The notes below the pieces were generated by a model that saw only the letters and a list, made by a program, of their open reading frames with translations, was not told the origin of the DNA and ran no database searches. This document shows positions 8,854-18,052 of a stretch of DNA of 64,000 nt, piece after piece. Each line of letters begins with the position of its first letter. Position 1 is the first letter of the stretch. The position numbers and the translations under genes are program-made. This stretch comes from Shewanella subflava. Its GTDB lineage: Bacteria; Pseudomonadota; Gammaproteobacteria; Enterobacterales; Shewanellaceae. The DNA is taken from contig NZ_JAPDMX010000025.1 in NCBI RefSeq assembly GCF_025971955.1, positions 39,388 to 103,387 on the forward strand, written 5' to 3'.

Positions 8854-10728
8854 TTGCAGCAACCTCATTCTCGGCTTAATTGGGCTTGGTTAAAACTCAA
8901 AGTCCTGGCTCATAAGCGCCAACTCATTCAAGCCAACCTTATTGCAGTGACCGCCACTCTATTAAGTCTGCCCATTCCGATGTTAATGCCATTTCTGGTT
9001 GATGAAGTGCTGCTTAATAAACCTGGATGGCTGCTAAATACGCTGCAGCCGATATTGCCACAAAGTATGCACCGCGCTGGGATTTACATTGCCATTGTAT
9101 TGGTTGCGGTGATTGTACTGCGCTTACTCACTATGCTCACTCAGGTGGTTCAGGCCAGAGAGTTTACCAAAATAGCTAAGCGGATCAGCTTAGATGTAAG
9201 GCAGCGCATGCTGTTGCAATTACCTAACATGCAAATCAGTGCCTTTGAAAAATACGGCAGTGCGGGTTTAGCCTCCCGCTGCATTACTGATGTTGATACC
9301 GTTGAGCGCTTTGTGAGCGACACCTTGTCGCGGCTTATCATTAGCGTGCTTACCATCGTGGCTATAGCCAGCGTGTTGCTTTGGCTTAACTGGCAACTTG
9401 GTTTGATGATTATTCTGCTTAATCCCTTAGTCATCTATTTATCTTCTCGTTTTGCTGGGCATGTAAAAAGTTTACGCCGTAAGGAAAATGCTGCTACAGA
9501 AGCGTTTCAACAAGCCTTAGTGGATACCATTGATGCCACCCGAGAGTTGCGTTTAGCACAACAGGAAAAGCATTATTATCAACAAGTATTTGGTTTAGCC
9601 TCGCAGCTAAGCCAACACGCCATCGCCAACCAATGGAAAACCGATGCGTTGAATAAGCTCAGTTTCACCACCTTTTTACTGGGATTTGAGTGCTTCCGTG
9701 CGATGGCAATTTTTATGGTGTTAATATCAGACTTATCCGTAGGTCAAATTTTTGCCATCTTCAGCTACCTTTGGTATTTAATGGGCCCTATTCAAGAGTT
9801 ATTGAACATCCAATACGCGCGATTTGGTGCGCAAGCATCAATGGAGCGACTCAACGCCTTATTGGATTTAGACACAGAATCGGTAAACACGGATAGCCTT
9901 GATGCAAATACTGTTGAAGTTAAAGCGCGGGTAAAAGGTGCTGCTCAGTTAAGTGAAACATCAGGCAGCGGCGGTCAGTTAAATGCAGTTAATGCCCTAA
10001 CGCCATCAACAGGGTTGCAGATCCAGTTTGATAATGTGAGTTTTGGTTTTGAGGAAACGCCTCATTTATTCAATCAGCTGAATTTACATATAGCGGCAAA
10101 TGAGTCGGTCGCATTATTGGCAATGAGTGGCGGTGGCAAGTCGACGCTAGTGAATTTACTCTTGGGCTTTTATCAACCTCAGTCTGGGCAAATCTCAATC
10201 AACGGCCAACCTATGGCAGAATATGGCGTTAATCAGCTAAGAAGGCAGGTTGGTTATGTGCCGCAACATCCCAAATTAATTGCGGGCTCATTACGAGAAA
10301 ACCTCACATTTGGCGCACAGATTGATGATGCCACGTTGTGGCAAGCGCTTGAGCAAGCGGAGTTAGCCACCACAGTAAGCCGTTGGTCTAATGGCTTAGA
10401 CACGGATTTAGGCCGCAGTAGCGCTCGCTTATCTGGCGGGCAGCTTCAACGTTTAGCTATCGCAAGAATGTGGCTTACTAAGCCAGATTTAGTTATTTTA
10501 GATGAGGCCACTTCAGCACTCGATACAGCCACTGAAGCAAAAGTATTGGCGAATTTACAGCTATTTTTACAGCAACGAAGCTGCATTATCATTGCCCATC
10601 GGCTCAATAATTTAACTATGGCCGACCGAATATTAGTATTAGACAACGGTAAAATTGTCCAGTCTGGCAACCAGGCCACATTGAAGCAAGAAACCGGATT
10701 ATTTAAACAATTGTTTGCCTCCAATTAA
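8854..10728 (+). CDS. Exporter-type ABC half-transporter (membrane domain fused to ATPase)
   Basis: 624-residue fused permease-ATPase of the exporter class. Residues 1-330 hold about six membrane helices. A low-complexity linker (about 350-390) joins the ATPase. The signature LSGGQ and Walker B LVILDEATSALD are standard, and the switch His is in IIAHRL. Walker A is unusual: it reads AMSGGGKST, with Ala where the first Gly normally stands. The start is TTG, positioned by an AAGGAT site; an earlier ATG at 8847 opens a ten-codon dead end. It lies between the haem importer and hutW, suggesting a role in haem or tetrapyrrole traffic, but the substrate is not readable from sequence. Confidence 0.75.
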   Translation: MQQPHSRLNWAWLKLKVLAHKRQLIQANLIAVTATLLSLPIPMLMPFLVDEVLLNKPGWLLNTLQPILPQSMHRAGIYIAIVLVAVIVLRLLTMLTQVVQAREFTKIAKRISLDVRQRMLLQLPNMQISAFEKYGSAGLASRCITDVDTVERFVSDTLSRLIISVLTIVAIASVLLWLNWQLGLMIILLNPLVIYLSSRFAGHVKSLRRKENAATEAFQQALVDTIDATRELRLAQQEKHYYQQVFGLASQLSQHAIANQWKTDALNKLSFTTFLLGFECFRAMAIFMVLISDLSVGQIFAIFSYLWYLMGPIQELLNIQYARFGAQASMERLNALLDLDTESVNTDSLDANTVEVKARVKGAAQLSETSGSGGQLNAVNALTPSTGLQIQFDNVSFGFEETPHLFNQLNLHIAANESVALLAMSGGGKSTLVNLLLGFYQPQSGQISINGQPMAEYGVNQLRRQVGYVPQHPKLIAGSLRENLTFGAQIDDATLWQALEQAELATTVSRWSNGLDTDLGRSSARLSGGQLQRLAIARMWLTKPDLVILDEATSALDTATEAKVLANLQLFLQQRSCIIIAHRLNNLTMADRILVLDNGKIVQSGNQATLKQETGLFKQLFASN

Positions 10729-10756
10729 TGGCATTATCTGCGATCACCACCAAAAA

Positions 10757-10781
10757 GGGCACGCGTTAAGCGTGTCCTTTT
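10757..10781 (+). terminator. Rho-independent terminator after the ABC half-transporter
   Basis: GGGCACGC pairs with GCGTGTCC (one G-U pair) around a five-base loop, followed by TTTT. It closes the tonB-to-transporter transcription unit before the separate hutW promoter. Confidence 0.8.
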
Positions 10782-10862
10782 ATCGATTTCATTGCCGTCT
10801 ATATAGGCAAAAATTTACAATGCAAAGCGCGATAATTTGATCTAACAAAACTTAAACTTAAA

Positions 10863-10877
10863 TGGTAATAGTTATCA
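10863..10877. promoter_or_regulatory. Fur-like operator upstream of hutW
   Basis: TGGTAAT-A-GTTATCA matches the 7-1-7 Fur palindrome at 12 of 14 positions and is itself nearly symmetric. It sits 33 bases before the hutW ATG, between a terminator and the gene, so hutW very likely has its own iron-repressed promoter. Confidence 0.72.
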
Positions 10878-10910
10878 TTACGGCTTGTTTGAACTTTTTT
10901 CTGAGCAACT

Positions 10911-12284
10911 ATGATATTAACTTCCACCATGACAGGCATTGACAGTCCTGATCCTTTACAACATGCATTTAAAGTCAAAAGTGCCCCCCATGCAGCCCGA
11001 AGTGGCAGCCGCCCTGTGACAGTTGATGATGCGCTATGGCAACAATGGTGGCAAACTCCAACTCAAGCAGACAAACGCGCGCTGTATATCCATATTCCGT
11101 TTTGCCGTAAGCGTTGCAGCTTTTGTAATTTCTTTGAAAATGGTGCTAAACCTGAACGCATAAGCCACTATATGACAACCTTATGTCAGCAATTGACGAC
11201 AGCAGCGCAAACGCCACTCGCACAAAGTCAGCCATTTGATACCGTTTACGTTGGTGGTGGTACTCCAACCGATATCACTGCAGATGAGATAGCTCAACTA
11301 GGCCAAGCTATACAAGGGTTTCCCCTAGTCGCAAATGCTGAGGTGACCTTAGAGGGGCGCTTAAATGGCTTTGATGATGACAAGTTTAATCATGCCCTTG
11401 ATAACGGCTTTAATCGGTTTTCGTTTGGGGTACAAAGCTTTGACACCGAAGTACGTAAAGCGGCTGGACGCTTTGATGATAAAGACCGCTTACTTGCTCG
11501 ATTACAACAACTCAGTCAACATCCAACAGCCAGTATTGTTATCGATTTAATTTTTGGTTTACCGGGACAAACGATGGATATTTGGCAGCAAGATATTCAG
11601 GCGGCTATGGACAGTGGCGCCCATGGCGTTGACCTGTATCAGCTAATTGCTCTAGCCGGTAACCGTATAGATAAAGCCGGTGAAAAAGGCAAAATTTTGG
11701 GCACTGATAACAGCGATTTTCAAGCTGACAGCCAAACGCGCGCCAACATGTATGCTTATGGGGCCAAAACATTTGAGGAAAATCAATGGCAGCGCTTATC
11801 AAGCTGTCATTGGCGCAGTGACGAACGTGAGCGCAGCATTTATAACTCGCTAGCAAAAAGTGGCATTGAAATTTTACCTTTTGGCGCTGGTGGCGGCGGT
11901 AATATCCATGGCTATAGCATGATGAATGCGAGAGGGTTAAGTGAGTGGCATCAAGCGCAAGTGACGACTGAAAGTTATTCTAGCGATGCATCGTTAGCGG
12001 CTAAGTTGGCACCAGCAAAAGTCCCCGCAATGACACTAAGCCCTAATCCATTAGTCCATTTTGACGCCATATTTAAACGAGGTTTAGATTCTGGTGTGCT
12101 TGATTTTAATAACTTAGCGCCCAAAGTGGTGGCTCATTTAAAACCGTTATTTGAAGCATGGCAGCAACATGGGCTGGCGACGCTTGATGACAATGGTTTA
12201 AGTCTGACCCTTGCAGGCCGTTTTTGGAATGTAAACATGCAAACGGGATTATTTGAGTTTTTCGATAAAAATCCAATTGTCTAG
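10911..12284 (+). CDS. hutW: Haem utilisation radical SAM protein HutW
   Basis: 457-residue radical-SAM protein related to oxygen-independent coproporphyrinogen oxidase and HemW. The iron-sulfur cluster motif is C-x3-C-x2-C in HIPFCRKRCSFC (about residues 62-73). GGGTPTDIT and a glutamate strand (TLEGRLNGF) follow as in the HemW fold, and there is a C-terminal winged-helix-like part. HutW-type proteins cluster with haem uptake genes and are proposed to act in anaerobic haem handling or degradation. The first ATG has a weak ribosome site; a second ATG lies 18 bases later. Its own Fur-like site sits just upstream. Confidence 0.87.
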   Translation: MILTSTMTGIDSPDPLQHAFKVKSAPHAARSGSRPVTVDDALWQQWWQTPTQADKRALYIHIPFCRKRCSFCNFFENGAKPERISHYMTTLCQQLTTAAQTPLAQSQPFDTVYVGGGTPTDITADEIAQLGQAIQGFPLVANAEVTLEGRLNGFDDDKFNHALDNGFNRFSFGVQSFDTEVRKAAGRFDDKDRLLARLQQLSQHPTASIVIDLIFGLPGQTMDIWQQDIQAAMDSGAHGVDLYQLIALAGNRIDKAGEKGKILGTDNSDFQADSQTRANMYAYGAKTFEENQWQRLSSCHWRSDERERSIYNSLAKSGIEILPFGAGGGGNIHGYSMMNARGLSEWHQAQVTTESYSSDASLAAKLAPAKVPAMTLSPNPLVHFDAIFKRGLDSGVLDFNNLAPKVVAHLKPLFEAWQQHGLATLDDNGLSLTLAGRFWNVNMQTGLFEFFDKNPIV

Positions 12285-12898
12285 AAACAGCGGGGAGCAG
12301 ACTTTCGCATTGTTCCCTCCTTTCATTGCTATTTTTGCTCAGGCTAGCCGTTATCGCTGTTGGTGGATGCTTAACGGCTTAAGAGTAATATTTGTATGAA
12401 CCTTTGAAGAAAAGGGGTCTTTGGGGTATTTTAACGGCCAGTGAAGGCATGTTTATGCTTGCAACAAAAAGCTTTCCCTGTTTAACATTACCATTAATAA
12501 ACCAAATAATTTTCTATGTTAGATAGGTTTTATCTTGCTATCTGATTCGAGTTATCAAAGCTAAACCCAAGATAGCAAGCCAACCAACGCTGCAGTTTTT
12601 TATCAGCGCAAACAACAATCTTCCACATTTATCAAGCAATCGTCTGGTCAATACACATTAATCGCCAATAATCGCGATTACTCACCCATTTATGCGAGTA
12701 GACAAATGAAAACCTTTGCTCGTTTTAAGCAGGTCATCAAATCGGCAGGTTTTATTTAATATCATGTGATTTTGTTTTAAGGTGTCGATTGCATCAACCG
12801 TTGCTGGGATTGATTATATAAAAGCTTCGATTTTTTTTTGATAATATTTCAATGTGTTACTAAGCTTTGTATAGTGTTGAACAGAGCAGGCGCATTCA
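12285..12898. other. Gene-free stretch between hutW and the pilin gene
   Basis: A weak hairpin (12293-12299 with 12311-12317) followed by a pyrimidine-rich run may end hutW. From 12565 to 12759 one frame is open for 64 codons and ends at TAA, but it has no start codon and follows an in-frame stop, so it may be the tail of a decayed gene. The last 120 bases before the pilin are AT-rich and probably hold its promoter. Confidence 0.4.
12565..12759 (+). pseudogene. Possible C-terminal gene remnant
   Basis: A 64-codon open frame with no ATG/GTG near its beginning, preceded directly by an in-frame TAA. The translation ends in the basic stretch RFKQVIKSAGFI and has ordinary protein-like composition. 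I do not recognise the family. It could equally be a chance open frame. Confidence 0.25.
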
Positions 12899-13399
12899 AT
12901 GAAAATACCAATAAGTAAAGGTTTTACGCTTATCGAATTAGTGGTCGTGATTATCATTTTAGGCATATTGGCTGTAACGGCAGCACCTAAATTTATTAAC
13001 CTTCAAGGCGATGCTCGTGTATCTGCATTGAGTGGTTTAAAAGCGGCGATTAACGGTGCAAATAAACTTGTTTATTCTAAAGCGGTGATATTGGGGCAGG
13101 AAAAAAGTTTCAAGACAGACATTACAATAATACCAGGCGCAGTGCCTGCTGATAATGTAGATGTCACAATTGGGTTTGGTTATTTAAGGCCCAACTTTAA
13201 TGATTTTGTCGCCGCGTTAGATATCAGTATTTCTAAGCGTTCTAATCCTCTTAACACAGATTGGATATTTGATAAGCAAAATAGTATAGGGTATTTTTGG
13301 CCAACTGGAGCCCCCGAAACTTGCTTCATTACTTATACTCAAGCCACTGCAACTTCACCGCCTATTATTTCAGATGTACCAAAAGCATCAGATTGTTAA
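12899..13399 (+). CDS. MSHA-type (type IV) pilin, orphan copy 1
   Basis: 166-residue type IV pilin-like protein. A short basic leader (MKIPISKG) is followed by the cleavage site G/FTLIE with the invariant Glu at +5, then the hydrophobic helix VVVIIILGILAVTAAPKF. Such pilins are processed by the prepilin peptidase and assembled at the inner membrane. Two cysteines in the last 25 residues likely form the C-terminal disulfide loop. No assembly genes are adjacent, so it must use machinery encoded elsewhere. It is clearly paralogous to the gene at 53429-53950. Confidence 0.85.
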   Translation: MKIPISKGFTLIELVVVIIILGILAVTAAPKFINLQGDARVSALSGLKAAINGANKLVYSKAVILGQEKSFKTDITIIPGAVPADNVDVTIGFGYLRPNFNDFVAALDISISKRSNPLNTDWIFDKQNSIGYFWPTGAPETCFITYTQATATSPPIISDVPKASDC

Positions 13400-13703
13400 A
13401 TGATCAACGAGTGAGAAATGCCATCGATTTTAAAGGTTTTAGCCTTACTTAATGATGCATTTTTGCCACCTTTTATCTTTCACCTGTTAAACAATATACC
13501 CAACTAACTGATTATCGATACCGAGCTTGAAAATCGATTAAGGTGTTATTGATGGGTTTAGTCCATCAAGTACGATTTTAATTTACTGTGTCAAAGGACT
13601 AAAATCCCCTTAACTTGTTCACTTTAGTGTTCTTGGATGATGATTTCAGATATTTATTTGAACATTCTTTTTTAACGTCTGCCGCTAATTAAATGAGACC
13701 TCC
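13400..13703. other. Intergenic stretch before the Kef-type antiporter
   Basis: 304 bases of AT-rich sequence. I see short imperfect inverted repeats but no convincing gene or terminator. An antiporter promoter presumably lies in its distal part. Confidence 0.4.
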
Positions 13704-15386
13704 ATGGATATCACTAGTCATTTATTTCCTGCCATCAAAGCATTATCGATTATCACTTTATGTATCATCTTTTTCTCTCGATTAGGTGTTGGCACCATTG
13801 TGGGATTTATTGTGGCAGGCATAGTCTTAGGTCCTAATACACCGGGCCCGATCGCAGCGACTAATATTGATGCACTACAAAGCATTGCTGACTTTGGGGT
13901 GGTGCTATTTTTATTTACTCTTGGTTTAGAAATGAAGCCACAGCAATTGTGGCAAATGAAAAAAACAATTGTTATTCAGGGGATTGGCCAGGTATTGGTA
14001 ACCTCGGTCATATTTTCTATTATAGGGACTTTGTTGGGGATAACCTGGCAAGTTGGTTTCATCATAGGGGCAATATTTTCACAATCATCAACGGCGGTTG
14101 TGATGACGTTACTGCAAGAAAAACGGCAATTGAATGCGCCACACGGTAAAAATATCTTCTCTAACCTCATGGCGCAAGATATGAGTGTGGTGCCAATTAT
14201 GGCGTTGATCCCCATTTTGGCTCACCAACAAAGCACTAGCGGTCAATCAGTAATCTACAACATTTTGTTGGTTTTGGGTTTTTTGCTGGCAATTTTTTTA
14301 ATGGCTCGATATGTATTGCCACTATTGCTAAAGGTTTGCGCTTTTAACGATAACAAAGAAGGTTTTTCGTTAAGTTTATTTGTGGTGATTTTATTTACTG
14401 TGTGGTTATCGGTAAATGCCGGCGTATCAGAAACACTCGGTGCTTTTTTACTGGGAATGTTGCTGTCGACATCTGATTTTAGATTGATGCTAGAAGAAGT
14501 GGTATCACCATTGAAAAAGTTATTAATGGGATTGTTCTTTTTGTCAGTGGGAATGTCGATTAAACCTGATGTGTTACTCGATGATTTTGGGATCATTTTA
14601 TTATGGTTGTCGGCTGTATTACTCGTCAAAACCCTAGTATTTATTTTGTTGGCATTAATTGATGGCAAAGAAATGCCGGTAGCGATTAAATCTGGTTTTG
14701 CACTTAACCAAGTGGGAGAATTTGCATTTGTGTTATTGGGGGTAGCAACATCGGCAGGCATGCTGGATGCGCATTCTAGTGCAGTCGGCCTTATCATTGT
14801 GAGTATCAGTATGATTATGACGCCAATGATGAACCGTATCGGAGATGTGGTCGCGAGTAAATACTTGTCTACCATTGTTGGAGATAAGGTGGATATTGCG
14901 GTACCAGAATTAGTGATTGTAGGGTTAGACGAAGTAGGGCGCTTAATTGCGATGTTAGCTGAACGTGCTGGGATCAAGTATGTGGCTTTTGATAACGATT
15001 ATGAATGTGTCAAAAGAGGTATCGCATTGGGCTTAAATGCCCATTATGGTGATATTTTGAATCGCGGCATTCAAGAAAAAGCCAAGTTAGCTGAAGCACA
15101 AGCGGCTTTTATTTCGATAACCAGTTCCGCTTTACTTAAAAAAATCGCGTTAAAACTTAAAAAGTATAAGCAGTTAGACATTTATGCCCGAACTAACTCT
15201 CGAATCGATGAGTTATTTTTAAAACAAAATGGCGTTAAGTATGCGGGTTCTGTGTATGTTGAAAGTACTTTACAAAGAGGGCGTGAGCTGTTGATTAACT
15301 TTGGTATTCCAGAGCAGGATTGCATGGCTTTGATCAATAGTGTCAAGCAGGAGATAAACCCTCAACCCATGAATATAAAAAGCTAA
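13704..15386 (+). CDS. CPA2-family cation/proton antiporter with TrkA-N domain (KefB/YbaL-like)
   Basis: 560-residue protein. The N-terminal two-thirds (residues 1-390) holds about 12 membrane helices with family motifs: LFLFTLGLEM (about 70-80), SQSSTAVVMTLL (about 128-140) and GFALNQVGEFAFVL. Residues 400-540 form a nucleotide-binding TrkA-N/RCK domain starting VDIAVPELVIVGLDEVGRLIA. Length matches YbaL (558) rather than KefB/KefC (about 600). It probably exchanges K+ or Na+ for H+. It stands alone; the neighbouring LysR gene is convergent and resembles NhaR, but that is no proof of control. Confidence 0.82.
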   Translation: MDITSHLFPAIKALSIITLCIIFFSRLGVGTIVGFIVAGIVLGPNTPGPIAATNIDALQSIADFGVVLFLFTLGLEMKPQQLWQMKKTIVIQGIGQVLVTSVIFSIIGTLLGITWQVGFIIGAIFSQSSTAVVMTLLQEKRQLNAPHGKNIFSNLMAQDMSVVPIMALIPILAHQQSTSGQSVIYNILLVLGFLLAIFLMARYVLPLLLKVCAFNDNKEGFSLSLFVVILFTVWLSVNAGVSETLGAFLLGMLLSTSDFRLMLEEVVSPLKKLLMGLFFLSVGMSIKPDVLLDDFGIILLWLSAVLLVKTLVFILLALIDGKEMPVAIKSGFALNQVGEFAFVLLGVATSAGMLDAHSSAVGLIIVSISMIMTPMMNRIGDVVASKYLSTIVGDKVDIAVPELVIVGLDEVGRLIAMLAERAGIKYVAFDNDYECVKRGIALGLNAHYGDILNRGIQEKAKLAEAQAAFISITSSALLKKIALKLKKYKQLDIYARTNSRIDELFLKQNGVKYAGSVYVESTLQRGRELLINFGIPEQDCMALINSVKQEINPQPMNIKS

Positions 15387-15403
15387 TTTTTGGGAGTTCA
15401 AAC

Positions 15404-15448
15404 ATGGGTGATTTATCGTGTAGCGGTGAATTTCATCGCCCATTTTTG
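15404..15448. terminator. Convergent terminator between antiporter and lysR
   Basis: ATGGGTGAT (from 15404) pairs with ATCGCCCAT (ending 15443) with one G-U pair, followed by TTTTTG on the plus strand. It lies between convergent genes and could serve both. Confidence 0.6.
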
Positions 15449-15452
15449 TTGA

Positions 15453-16355
15453 CTATTTTGATTGCTTTTGTTCGGTTTCAATATGCTGGTTAAGTAGGGT
15501 TAGTAACACTTCTGGGACAAACTTTCGTTGTGCGGTAATCGCGTAAAATTGCTCGTAAAGATCTGGTAGATGTTGATAAACCGCTAATACGCCCTGTTCT
15601 ATTTCATCTTTTACCACCACAGGTGGTAGCACCACAAGTGCACCACTGTCTCGTGCTAACAGCCGTAACATGGCCATGTCATCAGCTTCCGCTTTTATAT
15701 CTGGTTGATATTGATATGTCGCACACAAAGCATGAAAGGATGACCTTATCTCTGTGTTTTTAGCCGGCAATACCCAGCGCCTATTTTGATAGCCTTTGGG
15801 AAAGTTATCATCAATTATGTTGCTAGACGGGCCTATGATGGCCAGTGGTTGTTTAGACACCAATTGTGTTTGCCATAATGGGTCTGTTTGATCTGAATTA
15901 ATCGGTTGATTAGTCAGCACTAAATCTAATTCATGATTAGCTAACCCATTCAATAAGTGAGTTATTCCCTGAGAGCTTAAAGAAAAACTCACTTGCGGAT
16001 TTTCCAGTAATGGACTAATAAAACTTTCAATAAAATTTCGCGAAAGCGTGGTTAATACCCCAATAGATAAATGCTGCTTTTCGTTAATGCACCCTTTACG
16101 TAAAAAAGATTCCAGTTCTTCACCTTTGCTGAATATCTCGTTGGCGTAATCCAATACTCTGTGGCCATGAATGGTGAGATTAAGCCTGCGTCCTTTGCGC
16201 TCGAATAAGTCAACATTCATGTTATGTTCAAATTGCTTAATTTGAGCTGACAACGCAGATTGTGAAATATGCAGATCTTTGGCCACTTGAGTGAGGTTGC
16301 CCACAACCGCAATTCGCCAAAAATAATAAAGGTGGTGATAATTTAGTCGGCTCAT
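15453..16355 (-). CDS. LysR-family regulator divergent from dabBA
   Basis: 300-residue LysR-type transcription factor. The N-terminal winged helix (residues 3-62) includes LTQVAKDLHISQSALSAQIKQFEHNM and the RKGRRLNL wing, giving it the look of NhaR. The effector-binding domain covers about 90-295. It is transcribed away from dabB with only 97 bases between, the usual layout for a LysR protein controlling its divergent neighbour. I infer that it regulates the inorganic-carbon transporter, in the way CbbR/CmpR-type proteins regulate carbon-uptake genes. Confidence 0.85.
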   Translation of the reverse strand: MSRLNYHHLYYFWRIAVVGNLTQVAKDLHISQSALSAQIKQFEHNMNVDLFERKGRRLNLTIHGHRVLDYANEIFSKGEELESFLRKGCINEKQHLSIGVLTTLSRNFIESFISPLLENPQVSFSLSSQGITHLLNGLANHELDLVLTNQPINSDQTDPLWQTQLVSKQPLAIIGPSSNIIDDNFPKGYQNRRWVLPAKNTEIRSSFHALCATYQYQPDIKAEADDMAMLRLLARDSGALVVLPPVVVKDEIEQGVLAVYQHLPDLYEQFYAITAQRKFVPEVLLTLLNQHIETEQKQSK

Positions 16356-16388
16356 TTTAGTTAATCAAAACAGAACGTTTAGTTAGTT

Positions 16389-16413
16389 TATATATGTTTT
16401 TATTAAATATATA
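16389..16413. promoter_or_regulatory. LysR-type binding palindrome (T-N11-A) between lysR and dabB
   Basis: TATATAT at 16389-16395 and its exact complement ATATATA at 16407-16413 are separated by 11 bases, giving the T-N11-A arrangement of LysR-type sites. It lies in the 97-base divergent spacer. AT-richness makes chance symmetry possible. Confidence 0.5.
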
Positions 16414-16452
16414 GCTTTGTCATACTCTTCCCACTAAATAAAGGGGAGTGTT

Positions 16453-18051
16453 ATGAATTTAGATCTAATATCCATAATGTTGTTGAGTATCCCAGTCACC
16501 TTGGTGCTGGCTAGCATCTGTAGCCAACGCATGAGCAATGACCAAAGAGGGATGTGGCTCGTCAATGCCAGCTACTTTATTGTGTTGTTATTCATTACCG
16601 CTGTGGTGATGACGTTAAATAGTCCAAATATCAGCCCAGAAATCCAAGTCATTAGCCACACTAATATCAGTTTGATCATGCTAGGATTAGTGGTGTTCAT
16701 GAGCGTGATTTTGATCGCTTTCTCACGCAACTATATGGCAAGAGAGCCCAAAAATCGGACCTACTGGTTTTGGTTACTTAACACACTTGCAGCGGTATCT
16801 TTTGTGGTGATAAGTAATCACTTACTCCTGTTTTGGCTAGGTTGGGTGTTTATCAGCCTAGCGTTACATAAGCTGCTGACCTTTTATCCTGAACGGCCTC
16901 GGGCAGCGCTGGCTGCCCATAAGAAGTTTTTATTAGCCCGCTGTGCTGAGTTATCGTTATTCATCGCCATTGTATTGTTGTATCAGCAGCATGGCACATT
17001 GCTTATCAGTGAGCTAATGACTCACTTTATCTATGTGGCTAATGATGATGCACTGAATTTAACGGCCATAGAGCAGGTCGCTGCGGTGCTTATTGCACTG
17101 ACTGCATTGATAAAATGTGCGCAATTACCGCTGCATGGTTGGTTAATTCAAGTGGTTGAAGCGCCAACGCCTATCAGTGCGTTACTGCATGCTGGAGTGA
17201 TTAATCTAGGTGGTTTTTTACTGATACTGTTCGCGCCTCTGTTTATTCAATCTGTGGTTGCTCAGTGGCTAGTTATCATTGTGGCTGGTGGTACCTGTGT
17301 GATAGCCGCGTTGGTGATGGCCACTCGAATCAGCGTTAAAGTTCGCCTCGCTTGGTCGACGAGTGCTCAAATGGGTCTGATGTTACTTGAATGTGCATTG
17401 GGATTATTTGAATTGGCATTGCTGCATTTAATCACTCACTCAGTTTACAAAGCATACGCATTTTTAAATTCTGGTAATGCCGTGTATGAGGATATTCAGG
17501 CTAGGCTTGCACCTGCAGCCATACCTAACTGGCAAGATTGGTTATTTGCTGGCTTATGTTCATCGGCCATGGTTATTGGCACTGTCAATCTGTTTGACTA
17601 TCAAGGGGTATGGAGCGTATGGGTGTTATTCATATTGGCACTGACTCTGTTAATCGCCGAGCGTCATAATCTAGGGACGCAAACTCAATTTATGCCAGTA
17701 CTGGTGACAAGTATTTTGCTGCTGGTGAGTTATAGCACATTCAAAGGGGTGTTTGGTTTTATTATCCCCCATGTTCCAGCATTAAGTGTTGCTGCGTTCA
17801 GTGCCGCCGATGTGGTTAGCATGGCCCTGTTTATCAGCTTATTTTTATTGAGTTGGCTTGTGCGTTATAAGGCTGGCCACTCCAGTATAAAGCGACTGTC
17901 TATCATCTTGTTTGCCGGACTGTATTTAGATGAATGGTTAACTCGACTCACCTTAAAAATCTGGCCTATCAGATTACCTAACCAAGCCAAAATAAAAATA
18001 TTGAACAGTACAGAACCCTGTAAAGAATCCAGCAAAGTTGAGGGAATTTAA
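16453..18051 (+). CDS. dabB: Inorganic-carbon transporter subunit DabB (NuoL/MrpA-like)
   Basis: 532-residue membrane protein of the complex I antiporter-subunit family with about 14 hydrophobic segments. The proton-channel core is visible: LTALIKCAQLPLHGWLIQVVEAPTPISALLHAGVINLGGFLL (residues about 215-260), with the Lys and His expected for proton transfer. DabB couples proton flow to CO2 hydration and trapping by DabA in the cytoplasm. The ribosome site is GGGGAG. It ends one base before dabA. Confidence 0.88.
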   Translation: MNLDLISIMLLSIPVTLVLASICSQRMSNDQRGMWLVNASYFIVLLFITAVVMTLNSPNISPEIQVISHTNISLIMLGLVVFMSVILIAFSRNYMAREPKNRTYWFWLLNTLAAVSFVVISNHLLLFWLGWVFISLALHKLLTFYPERPRAALAAHKKFLLARCAELSLFIAIVLLYQQHGTLLISELMTHFIYVANDDALNLTAIEQVAAVLIALTALIKCAQLPLHGWLIQVVEAPTPISALLHAGVINLGGFLLILFAPLFIQSVVAQWLVIIVAGGTCVIAALVMATRISVKVRLAWSTSAQMGLMLLECALGLFELALLHLITHSVYKAYAFLNSGNAVYEDIQARLAPAAIPNWQDWLFAGLCSSAMVIGTVNLFDYQGVWSVWVLFILALTLLIAERHNLGTQTQFMPVLVTSILLLVSYSTFKGVFGFIIPHVPALSVAAFSAADVVSMALFISLFLLSWLVRYKAGHSSIKRLSIILFAGLYLDEWLTRLTLKIWPIRLPNQAKIKILNSTEPCKESSKVEGI

Positions 18052-18052
18052 A

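Noticed and set aside
14255..14977. 240-codon open frame antisense to the Kef-type antiporter
   Set aside because: Composition (Ser/Thr/Asn/Ile/Pro-rich) is that of an antisense shadow of a membrane protein, and the plus-strand gene has full family motifs.
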